From: Sindora glabra
Lineage: Eukaryota > Streptophyta > Magnoliopsida > Fabales > Fabaceae
Assembly (NCBI GenBank): GCA_020226215.1
Contig: CM035231.1
Location: forward strand, 49,628,876-49,692,875
Reading direction: 5' to 3'
DNA: 64,000 nt
The notes under the pieces are model-generated. The model made no database searches and was not told the DNA's origin. It worked only from the letters and a program-made list of their open reading frames with translations. Below, piece by piece: positions 38,902-51,497 of the stretch. Each line of letters starts with the position of its first letter. Within the stretch, counting starts at the first letter, position 1. The position numbers and the translations under genes are program-made.

Positions 38902-39576
38902 TGTTAGAATAAGTAGCCTTTATGACCACATAGAAAAATCTTATAAGTATACAATTAAATCTTATTAAGTATAGGAATTAAATCCTATTAAGTACAGTGT
39001 TAAATGATATTTATATAGTAACCACCACTTATTAAGTATTTTAAATTACTTATTTATTTAATAAATAAATATAACCATAATTGTATTTATTTACTAAATA
39101 AATATGACCTTAATTGTATAATTCTCATATTAAAAGGTAATAATGCTCATTTACCAAAAGTTAATATGACTCTTTATATTTTCTTGAAGGGAAAAATTAG
39201 TAATTTCAATATTTGAAGATTCACTTGAAATAAAATAATAGAATTTCTTAAATTCAAGGAAGAAGTTAAAAGGTTACAACTCTTTGAAAAGGGGCATCAT
39301 TTAAAGTTCTACATGAAGGGCTCTTGATCGCTTTGCCACTTGCCCTAAGTTGAAGATAAGCCAAATTTCAAAAATTTTTATCTCCTGGTACTAGCATTAG
39401 AGTAATTGAAAAAGTAAGGAGAGAAATGATTAAAATGCCAATTGTGTTTCAACCTTTATTAGAAGATGGTAATATATTTATTTAGGCTTCCATATAATAC
39501 TATAATTATTTAATGGCATTTATGAATTATGACATGCTAAAGGATCCAAATATATGTTCTTAAAATTTTTCTAACA
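38902..39576 (+). repeat. Copia 3 3' LTR
   Basis: 675 bp, TG..CA ended, immediately preceded by the purine tract at 38890..38901 and followed by the AATAT duplication. It gives the uninterrupted reference for the split 5' LTR. Confidence 0.88.
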
Positions 39577-39581
39577 AATAT

Positions 39582-42300
39582 TCCATGCATGCTCTTTTTA
39601 AGTTACTATTTTTTATAATCTACTTAGGCCACTTACCAAATTTGATAGAATAAATGGGGTTAAACACGAGCTCCAACAACCATGCAGATTAGTAAAATAT
39701 CTAATCTTTTAGTTCTTAAACAAAGAGTGACAATTTTGCACCTCTAATATAAAAATAGCAACTTATAAAGAGCAAACATGAAAAATTATCATTATTGGTT
39801 GGTGTATTTCTTGTAAAATTAGTGACCAATTAAATAGTTCAAATATATCCTACTTTCTAGAAATATGTACTTTTCGTATAACTTTTTATCAACCATACCA
39901 TCTTTCAGTATGACAAGGACCAATAGCAATCAAGATGCTAGTTAAGGAATCATGTACATCAAATTTGCATGTAGCATAAAGCAACCAATGAGCTATAGGT
40001 ATGGCTTGACAAATGATGATATTTACCTTTCTTGGCTTGTGTGAAACACATTTGATTGTACATTATAACAATTCTCATCTCTCCACATGTATACACACAC
40101 ACACACACACACAATAATAATAGTTATTAAACTAATGGATAAAGGAATCGTTTAATTCACATAGGAAATAACTTACCGCAAGAAATTGAATTTTCTAAAA
40201 AATAATTTTCTATGTGAATTTTTTAAGAAGTACTCAAAATTATTTAATTGATATATTAGAAGTGGCACTTTCTAGGAAATAACTTCGTATGAAATAACTT
40301 CTTATGTCTTTTTTAGTTCAATTTTGAATATCTTAGGAAGTATTAATAAAATAATGATTATATTCTCAATATTATTATAGTAAAAAATAATAAATTTTAG
40401 TTGTCATTAATTAAATTTAATGAGGCTAATTTTATCATTATATTTATAAATAATATGAGAAATAAAACTTATCTAGGAAGGAAGTGGGTAAGTAACTTTC
40501 CATGAACTTTTTAGGAAATTTTATTTCCTACAATTTGTGAGATAATGACCAACCGAACAACTCACCAATTTTTTATTTCCTAAGAAATAAAACTTATACT
40601 ATTAAGGTGAGTCAAACAACCTAAAACACATGTAAGTCTTGGATGAAAAAAATCAACCTTCGAGAAATATCATATTCCTAACAAACATATTTTGATCCCA
40701 TTTATAACATTCATCTTTCTCACATTTTCACTAATATGATACAAAATCCTAGGACTATGGATTGGTATACTTTACATCAATTTTTAAACAAATATTTTGT
40801 TTAGAGTAAATTAAATTAGACGGGGTTAGACTAGAATATGAGTTATAGAGCAATGTGCTTGTTTTCTCTAATGTGTCACTCCTTATAAACCCCAAAACTA
40901 ATTTGAGAAGTTTGGAATATAAAAATGCTAGGTCGAGTTAGATTTTACCCTAAATAGGTCAGACCTACTTTTTAAATTACTAGCTCAAGCCTAACTTGTT
41001 AACTTATATAAAAGCAAAATTTAAGTCTAACTTGATCCATTAAAGAAACCTGATAATTTATTTAAAAGTTTATTTGTATAAATAGACTTTTAAATTTACT
41101 AATAGACTAAAGCCTTCTTATAGTCCAAAATTATCTAATGACTTAATCTTATATATATTAAAATATTTATTTTATTTGTTTGTATAATATATATTATATT
41201 ATATTATAAATATATTAATAATTAAATAAATTGATTTGATAAGTCTACAAACATAATTGAAAGAAAAAAGACTTAACATATTTATTATTAGTCTTAACTT
41301 GATTTATTTAGATAAATAAATGACTTTAAACTAAACCTTAAGTAAGTTAAGTCATATACTTCCTAATAGATTGCGTGACTTCTTTACACCCCTAATGATA
41401 AATCATCTCCAGCAAAGGTCTACAACATCAAACTTCAAGTTAGAGTTAATATAGAAATGAAAGCAATGCTCATAGATTGGGCTTTTTCATCAAAAGGTTC
41501 CTCATGGGAATGAAATCCACATTGTTGACAACTACGAATTATTGAGACACTAGTTAGGTTAGACAAACGAAATATTCCATTTTGATTGCAGTAACACAAT
41601 AATTATGCAGAGTTCTAATTAGTGAAACAGTAACAAATCACAATAAACATGGTTCTTAAGTTTTTAGATCCAAAATGAAGTAACATTATATTTGAAATAG
41701 GAGGATCTGGTGAGAAACTTAAATTTTTAGGATAAAGCTCGTTAATAGTTATATTGTTAGCTTTTGTTTCATTTTTATTTCTCTCCCTCTAATTTTTTTT
41801 TTTTTTTTGAAATTAATGATCCTCAATATCCATAAGTCACATTGAACCTCCAACTAATTTAGAGTCGAACTAGATTGGACTCCAATATGGGGATCAATAT
41901 GGGGAAAAGCACTCTCAGCATTAATTTTATTCATTCATAAACTTTGAATTCAAATTCTTATTTAAGGGGCAAATACTACAAACCAAATCTGACTTATTTT
42001 ATGCACTTCATTTTTTTTCCCCATAGCTTAAAGCAAATTAGAATTTACAGATTCAAAAGGTAGCAAATAGATATTCTAGTGCAACTACTTTCATTCATAG
42101 TCTACATCAGGATTAGCACAACATCACCATAATGGACAGTCTATACCAGGATAATCTTCCATAATGTAAACCACCATGAAACATAGGCGAGATAGCTTTC
42201 TAATTGAAATAACTTCCCATTAAGATCCAAGAACATACTATCCCAGACTAGAACTAAGTAAGGAAAAAAACGTGGCCATGAACATCATGGAGACTAATAG
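39582..42300. other. Intergenic DNA with microsatellite and MITE, no gene
   Basis: An (AC)n run of about 20 bases lies at 40092..40112. A MITE-like segment runs from about 40149 to 40622: its ends GTTTAATTCAC and the complement of GTGAGTCAAAC are inverted, and GGAAATAA motifs repeat inside. A T18 run lies near 41792. Nothing here resembles the missing C-terminal exons of the AMSH-like gene. Confidence 0.5.
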
Positions 42301-42311
42301 AGAACCTACAT

Positions 42312-42383
42312 AATCCAGCCCAGAGGAAAGAGTGACAAGCTGTCCTGGACTTCAAATATTTCTTCTTCATTCAATGTTTGACA
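42312..42383 (-). pseudogene. AMSH-like exon 10, last one present
   Basis: C-Q-T-L-N-E-E-E-I-F-E-V-Q-D..L-S-L-F-P-L-G-W-I. It is followed by ATG TAG with no GT donor at the expected point. The next exon should give H-T-H-P and the zinc ligands; it is not found between 39577 and 42312. Confidence 0.85.
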
Positions 42384-42733
42384 CTGACCAATAAAAGCAA
42401 TTACATGCATTATAATTAGGATCCACTGTAGAGATTCAACAGTAGACAACACGATTAAATAAGCACCCAAAACTCTATTAACACTGGTTATGGCATGACT
42501 TGCATCACATCTGTGCATTAAAAACTCAAGGGAGTATATAATTATTTCACCAGACAACATCTAAATTCTAATTAGAAAGCCTAGGCACATAAAAGGCAGA
42601 ATTGTTAACATGAAATGATAAAGGATTAGAGCTCGATCACACCAACATATAGGTAGAATAATAGCTTATACCAGTAATTCAACTTTGAACAGGAAACTTA
42701 AAGGCATGAAGTTATATAAGATTATCATCTTAC

Positions 42734-42796
42734 CAAGTCTGAATTTGACTCCTGCTTAGGGATTATAAGTGCTGTGATATGGAAAATCCTGTTTTT
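42734..42796 (-). pseudogene. AMSH-like exon 9
   Basis: 21 codons: K-N-R-I-F-H-I-T-A-L-I-I-P-K-Q-E-S-N-S-D-L, donor TTG/GTAAG. Confidence 0.88.
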
Positions 42797-42909
42797 CTTC
42801 ATCCCACAAAAAGCAAGCACAACGAAGTATTAATATTAGTATTCATATACTACTGCTTTCTTTTCAAGAAGTTGGCAACAGCAGTGCACAATTTTTTGGT
42901 TTCTCTTAC

Positions 42910-42999
42910 AAGGGACCCTGCCAGAATGCCACATGTCTCTAATTTCTTGCAGGTATTTTCTTGTGCCAATCTCAAAAAATCTTCCATCAATCTGACAGA
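42910..42999 (-). pseudogene. AMSH-like exon 8 (start of MPN+ domain)
   Basis: 30 codons, open: R-L-M-E-D-F-L-R-L-A-Q-E-N-T through L-E-T-C-G-I-L-A-G-S-L, which carries the catalytic Glu of the JAMM motif. The acceptor is GGTGCAG and the donor CTT/GTAAGAG. Confidence 0.88.
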
Positions 43000-43145
43000 C
43001 TGCACCAAAAAGATAAGTAGCATTTGAATAAATTTTGCCCAGTGTAGAATGCAATCAATCCTAAAATATATGAAAGTTAGTCATAATTAAGCAAAGGACA
43101 CCAACATAATACGTACAATTCTAAGGAAAAAATAAATATGCTTAC

Positions 43146-43440
43146 AACATGTGGGTGTTGATATGCAGCAGGACCAAAAGCAGATTCCTTAGAAAGCTTA
43201 GATCTGCAATTTTTGAAGGAGGAACTGAGGCATATTCTTGATGCACCTGAGCAAGAACAGGAGGAGGAGAAGGTTGCTTGCGTTAAGCAATTGCAAGGTG
43301 TCCTTCGATGATTCATTTAATACAGGGGAATTTAACCCCTCAGCAAGACGCAACCATCTTCCATCATCCAGTGAGAGAACAGAATCAATTGTGGACGTTA
43401 CTGCTCTGGGATCAACATCTTTAGCCGCCACTCCACTAGG
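43146..43440 (-). pseudogene. AMSH-like exon 7 (frameshifted)
   Basis: The frame with S-V-L-S-L-D-D-G-R-W must shift to reach P-S-P-P-P-V-L-A-Q-V-H-Q-E, and must shift again to reach Y-Q-H-P-H-V before the donor GTT/GTAAGC. At least two indels are therefore needed. The 5' border is uncertain, and an in-frame TGA lies just upstream. Confidence 0.75.
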
Positions 43441-43872
43441 TCATTTTTTCCAGCCTCATTGAGGCTAACTCATAGATGAAAAAAAATGAAGCATTACAAA
43501 CAGACATATTTAAAGCTTAATAACTATTAAGTAAACATGACACAGTAGAGTGATACTAGGCCTTCAAATTTCAGCAAATGCTCATAATGATATTACTGTC
43601 TACTTTGAAAAATGAAAAAAAATTACTATGAAACAGCACAAAGGGGAAAGAAGAAAGTTAGAGCATAAGCATCTCTTTTTAAAGTACAGAGAATGAGAGA
43701 AAGAAATGAGGGTAGAAAGTGTACTGTTCTGACTCTAGAACAACCCTGAATCCTCAAGTCAAATCACTACTGTTTGGATATTGAATGAGCATAACATCTA
43801 GAGTAACATCCTTATTGAAAGTGCAGAACATTTAACTTAAGATAAAACCAGAAAGCTGCACTATAAGCGTAC

Positions 43873-43949
43873 CTTTATTTCTGCACTAGGTGCAAGCCAC
43901 TGGCCTGTAAGACCATTTGGTCCTAAAAATGAGTGTCTCGACACTCTGG
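43873..43949 (-). pseudogene. AMSH-like exon 6
   Basis: It reads S-R-H-S-F-L-G-P-N-G-L..Q-W..A-E-I-K with donor AAG/GTACGC, a strongly conserved AMSH linker block. The 17-kb retrotransposon stack separates it from exon 5. Confidence 0.8.
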
Positions 43950-45139
43950 CTTTGGAAGTGGTAGATTAAGATATCTGCATATTCCCAAAAAATATCATAA
44001 CGAACCATAAATCTTGTAGGATGTCTTGTTTTAAACCAGAGGGATAATATAACGTGGTACTGCCTTCCAAAACCACAGGGATAACATAACATATATATGC
44101 GGCTGAGAAACAAATAGGGGCATCAAGCAAAAAGGTGCCAAATGACAATAATTGAGTTGAAAGAGTATTCAGCCAGTCAAGACTGTTGATAAATATGGTT
44201 ATGATTTAGAGAAAAAAATGCATAGAGAGAGTATAGAGAGAATAACAGAAAATACCAAAATATTATACACTGAATAAAAGGCTAAATTGTTACATAAGAC
44301 TCAACCTTAATGTTTTATTTGTATAAAGCTCCTAAGAAACATAAAAACTCTAATACCTTTACACTTTGGATGCAAGGTAAATAAGTTCGTAACATAATTT
44401 AAAATCAATAATAATCAATCTAAAATATTTTCTATTAGAATATATTATTGTTTCTTTTCTAGTTTGATTACGATTACAATTAGTATCTTAAATTCAATTG
44501 AAATATCTTTGATTGATTGCATTTTTTATAAATATAAATAGATATCATGACTATAGCAATTGCTTAAGCCATTTTCAACCAATTCAATATGGTATCAAAG
44601 CCCTCATATTGAGGGACTCTGCATTTGCTTCTGCTGCCATCTTCTATTTTCAAAAATTTCAGCATCAAAACCCAAAAACCCAGAAACAAAACACAGAAAT
44701 TAGAAACCCAAAAACAGAATACAAAACCCAGAACCAAACAGCACAACATTTTGCAACCATCTACCATCATTCCCAAAGTGTTACAAGGTTTTTCACGAAA
44801 TTGACTGCACGATCACATTTTTCAGTCATTTTCCAGCAAGACCCATCAGCATGTGCATCACACGTGCCACCTCATCAGATGCACATGAGACACTCGCTGC
44901 CGCAGCTCGGTCGCCTCTTCTCACCAACTCCACCTTTGGTCTCAGTTCATCAATTTAAGAAAGAAAACTCTTTTCTTTTTCTTTTTTCCCAAATGGTCAG
45001 ATCAGTTTCCCTTTTAAAAAAAAAAACAGAGAAAATAAATCTAATGCATCCATCATGAGTTCCACATATGGTATTATTTCCTCCTTTTTGTTTGGTAATC
45101 ATACAGCACATCAATCTCATTCATCATCAGCATCATTTG

Positions 45140-48100
45140 GCCCTTAGATACTTGATTCGGGAGCTTCCAATCACATAATTAGTAATTAATCTTTATTTAC
45201 TCAATTTAATTGCACCAACAAATCTCTTCCTATAATTACCTTAACTGATGAATCTAAAACTATTGCCCAAGATATCGGTCAAGTAAAACTCTTTTATTTT
45301 TTTACCACCACAATTAGTTCTTTATGTACCTAGTTGTCCTCTCAATAATTTCAATTAGTCAACTTACAAGTATTCTTAATTGTTCTATGACTTTTGTTGC
45401 TAACTCTTTAATACAAGATCGGAGTACAAGACTAATGATTGATTCTAGATGAGTCACAGGGACTTTATTACATCAAATCAGCTTCTCTAGTAATTTGTAT
45501 TGTTATTGAATCTCCTGAATTACTTCACTACTATTTAGGACATCCAAGTATTGGAAACTTCGTAAAATGGCTCCTAATCTTTTAACTCTTGAATCTTTAG
45601 AGTACGAATCTTGTCAACTCAGTAAGCATATACACAATTCATTTCCTAATAAAACTCCAAATAGAGTTGAATCTTTATTTTCTATTGTTCATTTTGATAT
45701 TTGAGATCCTAATTATATTATCTTAATTTCAGGTTTTCGGTATTTTGTTACATTTATTGATATTTGAGTTTTTTATATTTGGGGTCCTAATTGTGTTACC
45801 TCAATTTTAGCTTTTCGGTATTTCATTATATTTATTAATAATTACTCTCGATATACTTAGTTATATTTAGTGAAAGATTGTTCTAAGTTATTTTCAATTT
45901 TTAAATCTTTTTATTTTGAAATACGTAATCAATTTGATTTAAAAATTCACATATTTTGGAGTGACAGTGCTCGAGAATATTTTTCCACATCTTTTCTTCT
46001 TTTATGTCCTTTGAAGGCATTCTTTATCAATCCACATGTCCACACACACCTTAACAAAATAGGATTGCTGAAAGAAAGAATTAATATTTAATTGAAATTG
46101 CACGAACTCTTTTAATACATGCAAAAATTCCTTTTTGTTTTTAGGCAAATGCTGTTCGAACTGCACGTTATTTAATTAATCATATGCCTTCTTCTATTTT
46201 AAATGATCAAGTTCCTCATTCTCTTGTTTTTCCAAAAGAAACCATATACAAACTTCCTCTTTGCATTTTTGGATGTATTTGTTTTGTTTATGATCTTTCT
46301 CCAGGAAAAGATAAATTGTTCCCTAAATCCATCAAATGTATTTTTCTAGGGTATTCAAGATTGCAAAAAGGTTACAACTGTTATGCACTACCTTTGTTGA
46401 TATCACATTTTTTAAGTCTTCTCCATTTTTCTCCTCTTCCACAAAATCCACTCTTATAACTAAGGTTTTACATATTCATTTTTATGATCCTACATTTTTA
46501 ACATCTTCACAGGATAAGCCCCTAATTACCTAACAATGATGACCTCGTCCAACTTAGACGGTTGAAAATTCAATTAATTTAGCACCAGCCTAAATTACTA
46601 AAAAAGATCCTGTAGACTCATCTCCTGCTCCAGTCTCATCTTTGGAAACCAATTCATCAGAAAATCTTGACAACCTTCCTATTGCACTTCAAAAAGGTAA
46701 CCATTCCACTCAAAATCCATTTCCTGTTTATAGTTTTCTGAGTTACCATCGTTTGTTCACATCCCACAATGCCTTTGTTTCTGCCTTATCCTCTGTCTCC
46801 ATTCCCACAATCATGCAAGAAGCTCTCTCACCCAGTGTGGAGTCAAGCAATGTTGGATGAATGATTGCATTACACACCTATGGTACATGGGATTTAGTAC
46901 CTTTACCTACCAATAAATCTTTAGTTAGTTATCATTGAGTATTTACTATTAAAGTTGGCTTTGATGGAAAAATTGATCGATTAAAAACTCAACTTGTGAA
47001 AAATGGCTACACTTAGATTTTCTATTTGGATTATGTTGATACATCCTCACCAATTACAAAAATTGCTTCAGTACACCTTTTTCTTTCTACGGCTACCATT
47101 TGTCATTAACCTTTACATCAATTGGATATTAAAAATACATTCTTGTATGATGATCTTGAAAATGAAGTTCACATGGAGCAACCACCAAAATTTATTGCTT
47201 AGGGGGAGACTCGTCTAATATGTAAATTGCAGAAATCTCTCTATGGTCTTAAACAATTTTTACAAACTTGGTTTTTAAGGTTCAACAAAGTTGTCCGAGA
47301 TTTCGGCATGCAGCAAAGTGAAGCTAATCACTTTGTCTTCTATCACTCTTTTATTTCTAGGTAGATATACTTAATTGTTTATGTTAATGATACGGTAATT
47401 ACAAAAGATGAACATAAGAGCATTGATCTTATCTCATTACTTCCAAATTAAAGATCTTGGAAAACTTCGATACGTTTTTGGTATTGAGGTAGCACAATCT
47501 CAATCTCAAGTATCTCTATATGCCAAAGAAAATATATTCTTGATATACTAAGTGAAACAAGTATGATGGAGTGCAAACCAATTGACATACCTATGGATTC
47601 AAATGTAAAACTTCTACCAAATCAAGAGGAGCCTTTTGCAGAATTAGGAAGATATCAAAGGCTTGTTGGAAAGTTAAATTATCTCACAATCACTCGGCTT
47701 GATATCTCATTTGTTGTAAGTATAGTAGTCAATTCATCAACTCCCCTTGTGAAATTATTAGGATACTGTGATGCAAATTCTAAGATACATTAAAGTCCAA
47801 GAAAAGGATTGTTATATAAAAATCGAGGTCACACTTGGATTGTTGGATATTCTAATGCAAATTGGGCCAGGTCACCAAGTGATCGATGATCCATTTTCGG
47901 CTATTGTGTTTTCTTTGAAGGAAGTCAATTCCTTAACTCTCTTTGTGAAATTCATTGGAATACTGTGATGCAAATTCTTAGATATATTAAAGGAAGTCCA
48001 AAAAAAATTGTTATATGAAAACTAAGGTCACACTCAAATTCTTGGATATTCTAATGCAAATTGAATTGGATTACCAAGTAATTGATGATCCACTTCTAAG

Positions 48101-48520
48101 CATTGTGTTCTCTTCGGAGGAAATCCCATTTCTTTGAAAAGTAAAAAGTAAAGTGTGATGGCAAAATCTAGTGTAAAGGTAGAATATTGAGTTATGGCAT
48201 TAGCCACATGTGAGCTTATGTAATTGAAATAGTTATTATAAGAACTCAAACTACATGAATCAAGTTCTATAGAGCTTATTTGTAATAATCAGGCTACATT
48301 ACAAATTGCTTCAAATCCAATCTTTTATGAAAGAACTAAGTACATTGAACTTAACTGCCACTTCATTCAGGAGAAGATAACTGCAAAAGAGATTGTTATT
48401 ATTTTTGTGAACTCTAATAATTAGCTAGTTGATGTTTTTACTAAGTCTCCTCGAAGACTAAGAATTGATTATATATGTAATAAGTTAGGTGCAAATGATA
48501 TATATGCTCCAATTTAAGGG
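45140..48520 (+). pseudogene. Copia 1 polyprotein remnants (PR-INT-RT-RH)
   Basis: Protease L-D-S-G-A-S-N-H-I-I is at 45151..45180. The integrase F-D-I..R-Y-F-V-T-F-I block at 45690..45840 is tandemly duplicated with a 78-bp period (45705 and 45783). RT includes Y-G-L-K-Q near 47242 and Y-V-N-D near 47379 (the catalytic motif is normally Y-V-D-D). RNase H contains a 197-bp tandem duplication. It ends L-G-A-N-D-I-Y-A-P-I at about 48515. Stops and frame changes are numerous, so no functional product is possible. 44603..45130 is leader-like with a CCCAGAAAC-rich stretch and no clear gag. Confidence 0.8.
47763..48140 (+). repeat. 197-bp tandem duplication in copia 1 RNase H
   Basis: ATACTGTGATGCAAATTCT occurs at 47763 and again at 47960, and GGATATTCTAATGCAAATTG follows each. 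The whole block, including the GATCGATGATCC-type segment, is repeated with moderate divergence. A normal copia RNase H has this block once. Confidence 0.75.
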
Positions 48521-48650
48521 AAAATGTTGGAATATATTAAAAAGTTATTCTAGAAGATTTTAAATTATTTTCTTTCTAGTTTGATTAGGATTATAATTAG
48601 TATTTCAGATTTAATTGTAAAACCTTTGATTGATTGCATTTTTTGCATAC

Positions 48651-51379
48651 AACAACAATAATAACAAAGTCTTATCCCACTAAATGAGGTTGGTTACATA
48701 GATTGCCCGACGCCATTGGGCTCTATCAAAAATCAAGTTTTCGATGATATTATTCACCAAAAGATCCCTCTCTATAACTTTCTCTAAAGTCCTTTTTGGC
48801 CTCCCTCTGCACTTTTTCATAAGACTAAAAACCATGTGATCAACTCTTCTCACTGGTGGCTCCAATGACCTTCTTTGCATATGACCAAACCACTTTAACC
48901 GATTTTCTGTCATCTTCTCCTTAATAAGTGCCACACCAATATACCCTCGTATACAATCATTTCGTATCGTCCTTTCTTGTATGATCACACATCCATCTTA
49001 ACATTCTCATTTCTGCTACCCCCATTTTTTGCTCTTCTTGTCTCTTTAAAGCCCAACATTCACTACCATAGAGCATAGCTGGACATATGGCAGTCCGATA
49101 AAACTTCCCTTTAAGCTTAGTAGGCACTTTACGATCATAAATCACTCTAGATGCCTTTCTCCATTTTAACCATCTAGCTTGTATCCTGTGTGTGATATCT
49201 CCGTCAATTTCCCCATTGCTTTGTAGAAAAAATCTCAAGTACTTAAATTTAGATATTTGTGATATAATATGCTCTCCAATTCTTATCTCCACATTATTTC
49301 TATCTTGCCTTTTGCTAAACTTGTAATGCATATACTCCGTCTTACTCATACTAAAACGAAAACCCTTTGATTCCAAAGCCTATCTCCAAAGTACTTAAAT
49401 TTAGATATTTGTGATATGATATGCTCTCCAATTCTTATCTCTACATTATTTCTATCTTGCCTTTTGCTAAACTTGTAATGCATATACTCTGTCTTACTCA
49501 TACTAAAACGAAAACCCTTTGATTCCAAAGCCTATCTCCAAAGTTCTAATTTATAGTTAACCTCTCCCCACGATTCTTCAACCAAGATTATATCATCCAC
49601 AAATAGCATACAATCAGGGATATTCTCCTATATATCCCTGATAAGAACATCTAAGATTAAATTAAACAAGTAAGGATTTAAGGATGAACCCTGATGTAGA
49701 CCTATCCTTATAGTAAAGTCCTTTATCTCTCCTCCAAACGTTCTTACACTTGTAATTACTCCATCGTACATGTCCTATATAGCCCGAATATATGTGACAC
49801 GAACTCCTTTTTTCTTCAGAGCCTTCCACAACACTTCTCTTGGTACCCAATCATAGACTTTTTCTAAATTAATGAAAATCATATATAAGTCTCTTTCTTT
49901 ATATCGATACCTTTCGATCAATCTTCGTAAGAGATAAATAACCTCTGTTGTAGACTTTTTAGTATAAATCCAAATTGATTCTCTACAATCTTAGTCTCAT
50001 CTCTTAATCTATGCTCAATCACTTTTTCCCATAGTTTCATAGTATGGCTCATGAGTTTTATCTCTCGATAGTTTACACAGTTTTGGATATCTCCTTTGTT
50101 CTTATATATAGGCACCAAAATACTCCTCCTCCACTCATTTGGCATTTTTTTAGACCTCAAGATCTCATTAAATAACTTGGTGAGATAAAAAATACCTTAC
50201 TCTCCCAAACATTTCCAAAACTTCAATAGGAATACCATTTGAACCAACAGCTTTACTATTATTCATCCTCTTAAGAGCTTCTTTTACCTTCCCAATTCGA
50301 ATCCTACAATAATAAGCTAAATTTTATTCATCCTATTGGATTTCTAATCCTTCCATATCCCTAGTCACTCCTTCCTTGTCATTGTAAAGCTTATAAAAGT
50401 ACTTGTCCCATCTCTCTTTAATATCTTCATCTGTGAGTAGAACTTGTCCTTCTTCATCCTTAATACATCTTACTTAATCCAAGTCTCTTGATTTTCTTTC
50501 CCTATTTTTGGCAAGCTTGTAAATCTTTCATTTTCTATTATTTGTTCCTAAATCTTGGTAGAACTCCTCAAAAGCTTTAGATCATGCCTCGCTCACTGCC
50601 TTTTTGATCTCCTTCCTAGCCATCCGATACCTTTCTCAATTCTCAGCATTGTCACATAAATACAAAGCCTTAAATCATTCCCTTTTGGTTTTAACCTTTT
50701 CCTGCACACTTTCATTCCATCACTAAAATTCTTTATCTTTCGATCCAAAAGCTTTTGATTTACTCAAAACTGTCTTAGCAACCATCCTAACCCTCCTAGC
50801 CATTGCATCCTAAATATTATTGGCACTTCCTTGTACTTCCCAATTACCTTCCTCCAATAATATTCTCTTAAAAGTCATATGTTTTTCATCCTTGAGCTAC
50901 CACCACTTAATCCTTAGATTTATAACTTGTCTCTTCTTGTTTCTAGTTTTAAAAAAAACATCGAGGACCAAAACCCTATATTGTGTAGTAAGGCTCTCCC
51001 CCGGAATTACTTTGCAATCCTTACAGATTCTTCTATTTGAGCTTCTTACCAAAAAGAAATCAATTTGTAACCTTGAGGTTCCACTTTTGTACGTAATTAA
51101 ATGCTCCTCTCGCTTCTTAAAATAAGTGTTCGCAATCTTAATATCATACGCCATCGAAAAATCAAGAATGGATTGCCCCTCCTCATTTAATGCTTCATAA
51201 CCAAAACCTCCATGCACTCTTGAAAAATGCCTTGCCTTACCTTACTACCAATATGTCCATTTAAATCCCCTCCGATGAAAATCTTTTTTGAAAATCTTTG
51301 AACCAATCCTTCTAAGTCTTCCTAAAACTTCTCTTTCAAATGTGTCTCTGATCCTATTTGTGGTGCATAGGCACTAATA
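48651..51379 (-). mobile_element. RTE-type LINE, 5'-truncated
   Basis: On the minus strand it starts inside the endonuclease (S-A-Y-A-P-Q-I-G at about 51370), continues through the endonuclease C-terminus (Q-I-D-F-F-L near 51060) and RT (M-P-N-E-W-R-R-S-I-L-V-P-I near 50150; F-V-D-D-I-I-L near 49600). It ends with a 3' domain bearing R-M-L-R-W-M-C, W-F-G-H-M and C-R-G-R-P-K. The 3' tail is a short TTG/TTA simple repeat rather than poly-A, a hallmark of the RTE clade. Stops and frameshifts are present. It lies in copia 1's 3' LTR. Confidence 0.87.
49237..49540 (-). repeat. 152-bp tandem duplication in the LINE
   Basis: AAGTACTTAAATTTAGATAT occurs at 49237 and 49389. The two units differ at only a few positions, mainly transitions, and duplicate the segment after the RT catalytic region (M-S-K-T-E-Y-M-H-Y-K-F). 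Confidence 0.85.
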
Positions 51380-51427
51380 ATATCATGGTTGTAGCAATTG
51401 CTCAAGCCATTTTTAACTAATTCAATA

Positions 51428-51497
51428 TTTTCTAATGTAACATAGTTCTCAATGTAAGATAATTTCCTAATATAACATAATTCTAATGCTCTCCTTC
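51428..51497 (-). repeat. Element N left LTR, remainder after copia 1
   Basis: It begins with TTTTC, the copia 1 duplication, and continues CTAATGTAACATAGTTCTC, matching the end of the right LTR at 61321..61381. Confidence 0.75.

Larger units (their letters stand above)
22604..39576 (+). mobile_element. Ty1/copia element 3, with nested virus and CACTA insertions
   Basis: A complete but decayed LTR retrotransposon. The 5' LTR starts TGTTAGAATAAG at 22604 and ends at 30739. The 3' LTR is 38902..39576 and ends TTCTAACA. The flanks are identical AATAT copies at 22599..22603 and 39577..39581. A degraded initiator-tRNA-Met primer site (TTGGTATTAGAGT) directly follows the 5' LTR. A polypurine tract (AAATGGGAGAA) precedes the 3' LTR. 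About 10.3 kb of its 17-kb span is later insertions. Every coding domain carries stops or frameshifts, so it is inactive. Confidence 0.93.
44433..51427 (+). mobile_element. Ty1/copia element 1 (LINE in its 3' LTR)
   Basis: The 5' LTR is 44433..44589 (157 bp) with the primer site TGGTATCAAAGCC at 44590. The 3' LTR starts at 48525 after the purine tract AAGGGAAAA and is completed at about 51380..51427 beyond a LINE. The target duplication TTTTC lies at 44428..44432 and 51428..51432, within a 9-bp identical flank. It is inserted in the left LTR of element N. The body of about 3.9 kb has lost most of gag and is full of stops. Confidence 0.85.

Noticed and set aside
40081..40115. (AC)n stretch as a regulatory or recombination element
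   Set aside because: An ordinary dinucleotide microsatellite with no further structure around it.
44513..45058. Plus-strand open frame of 181 codons
   Set aside because: It starts inside the copia 1 LTR and crosses the primer-binding site and leader; composition is low-complexity and no gag domain is visible.
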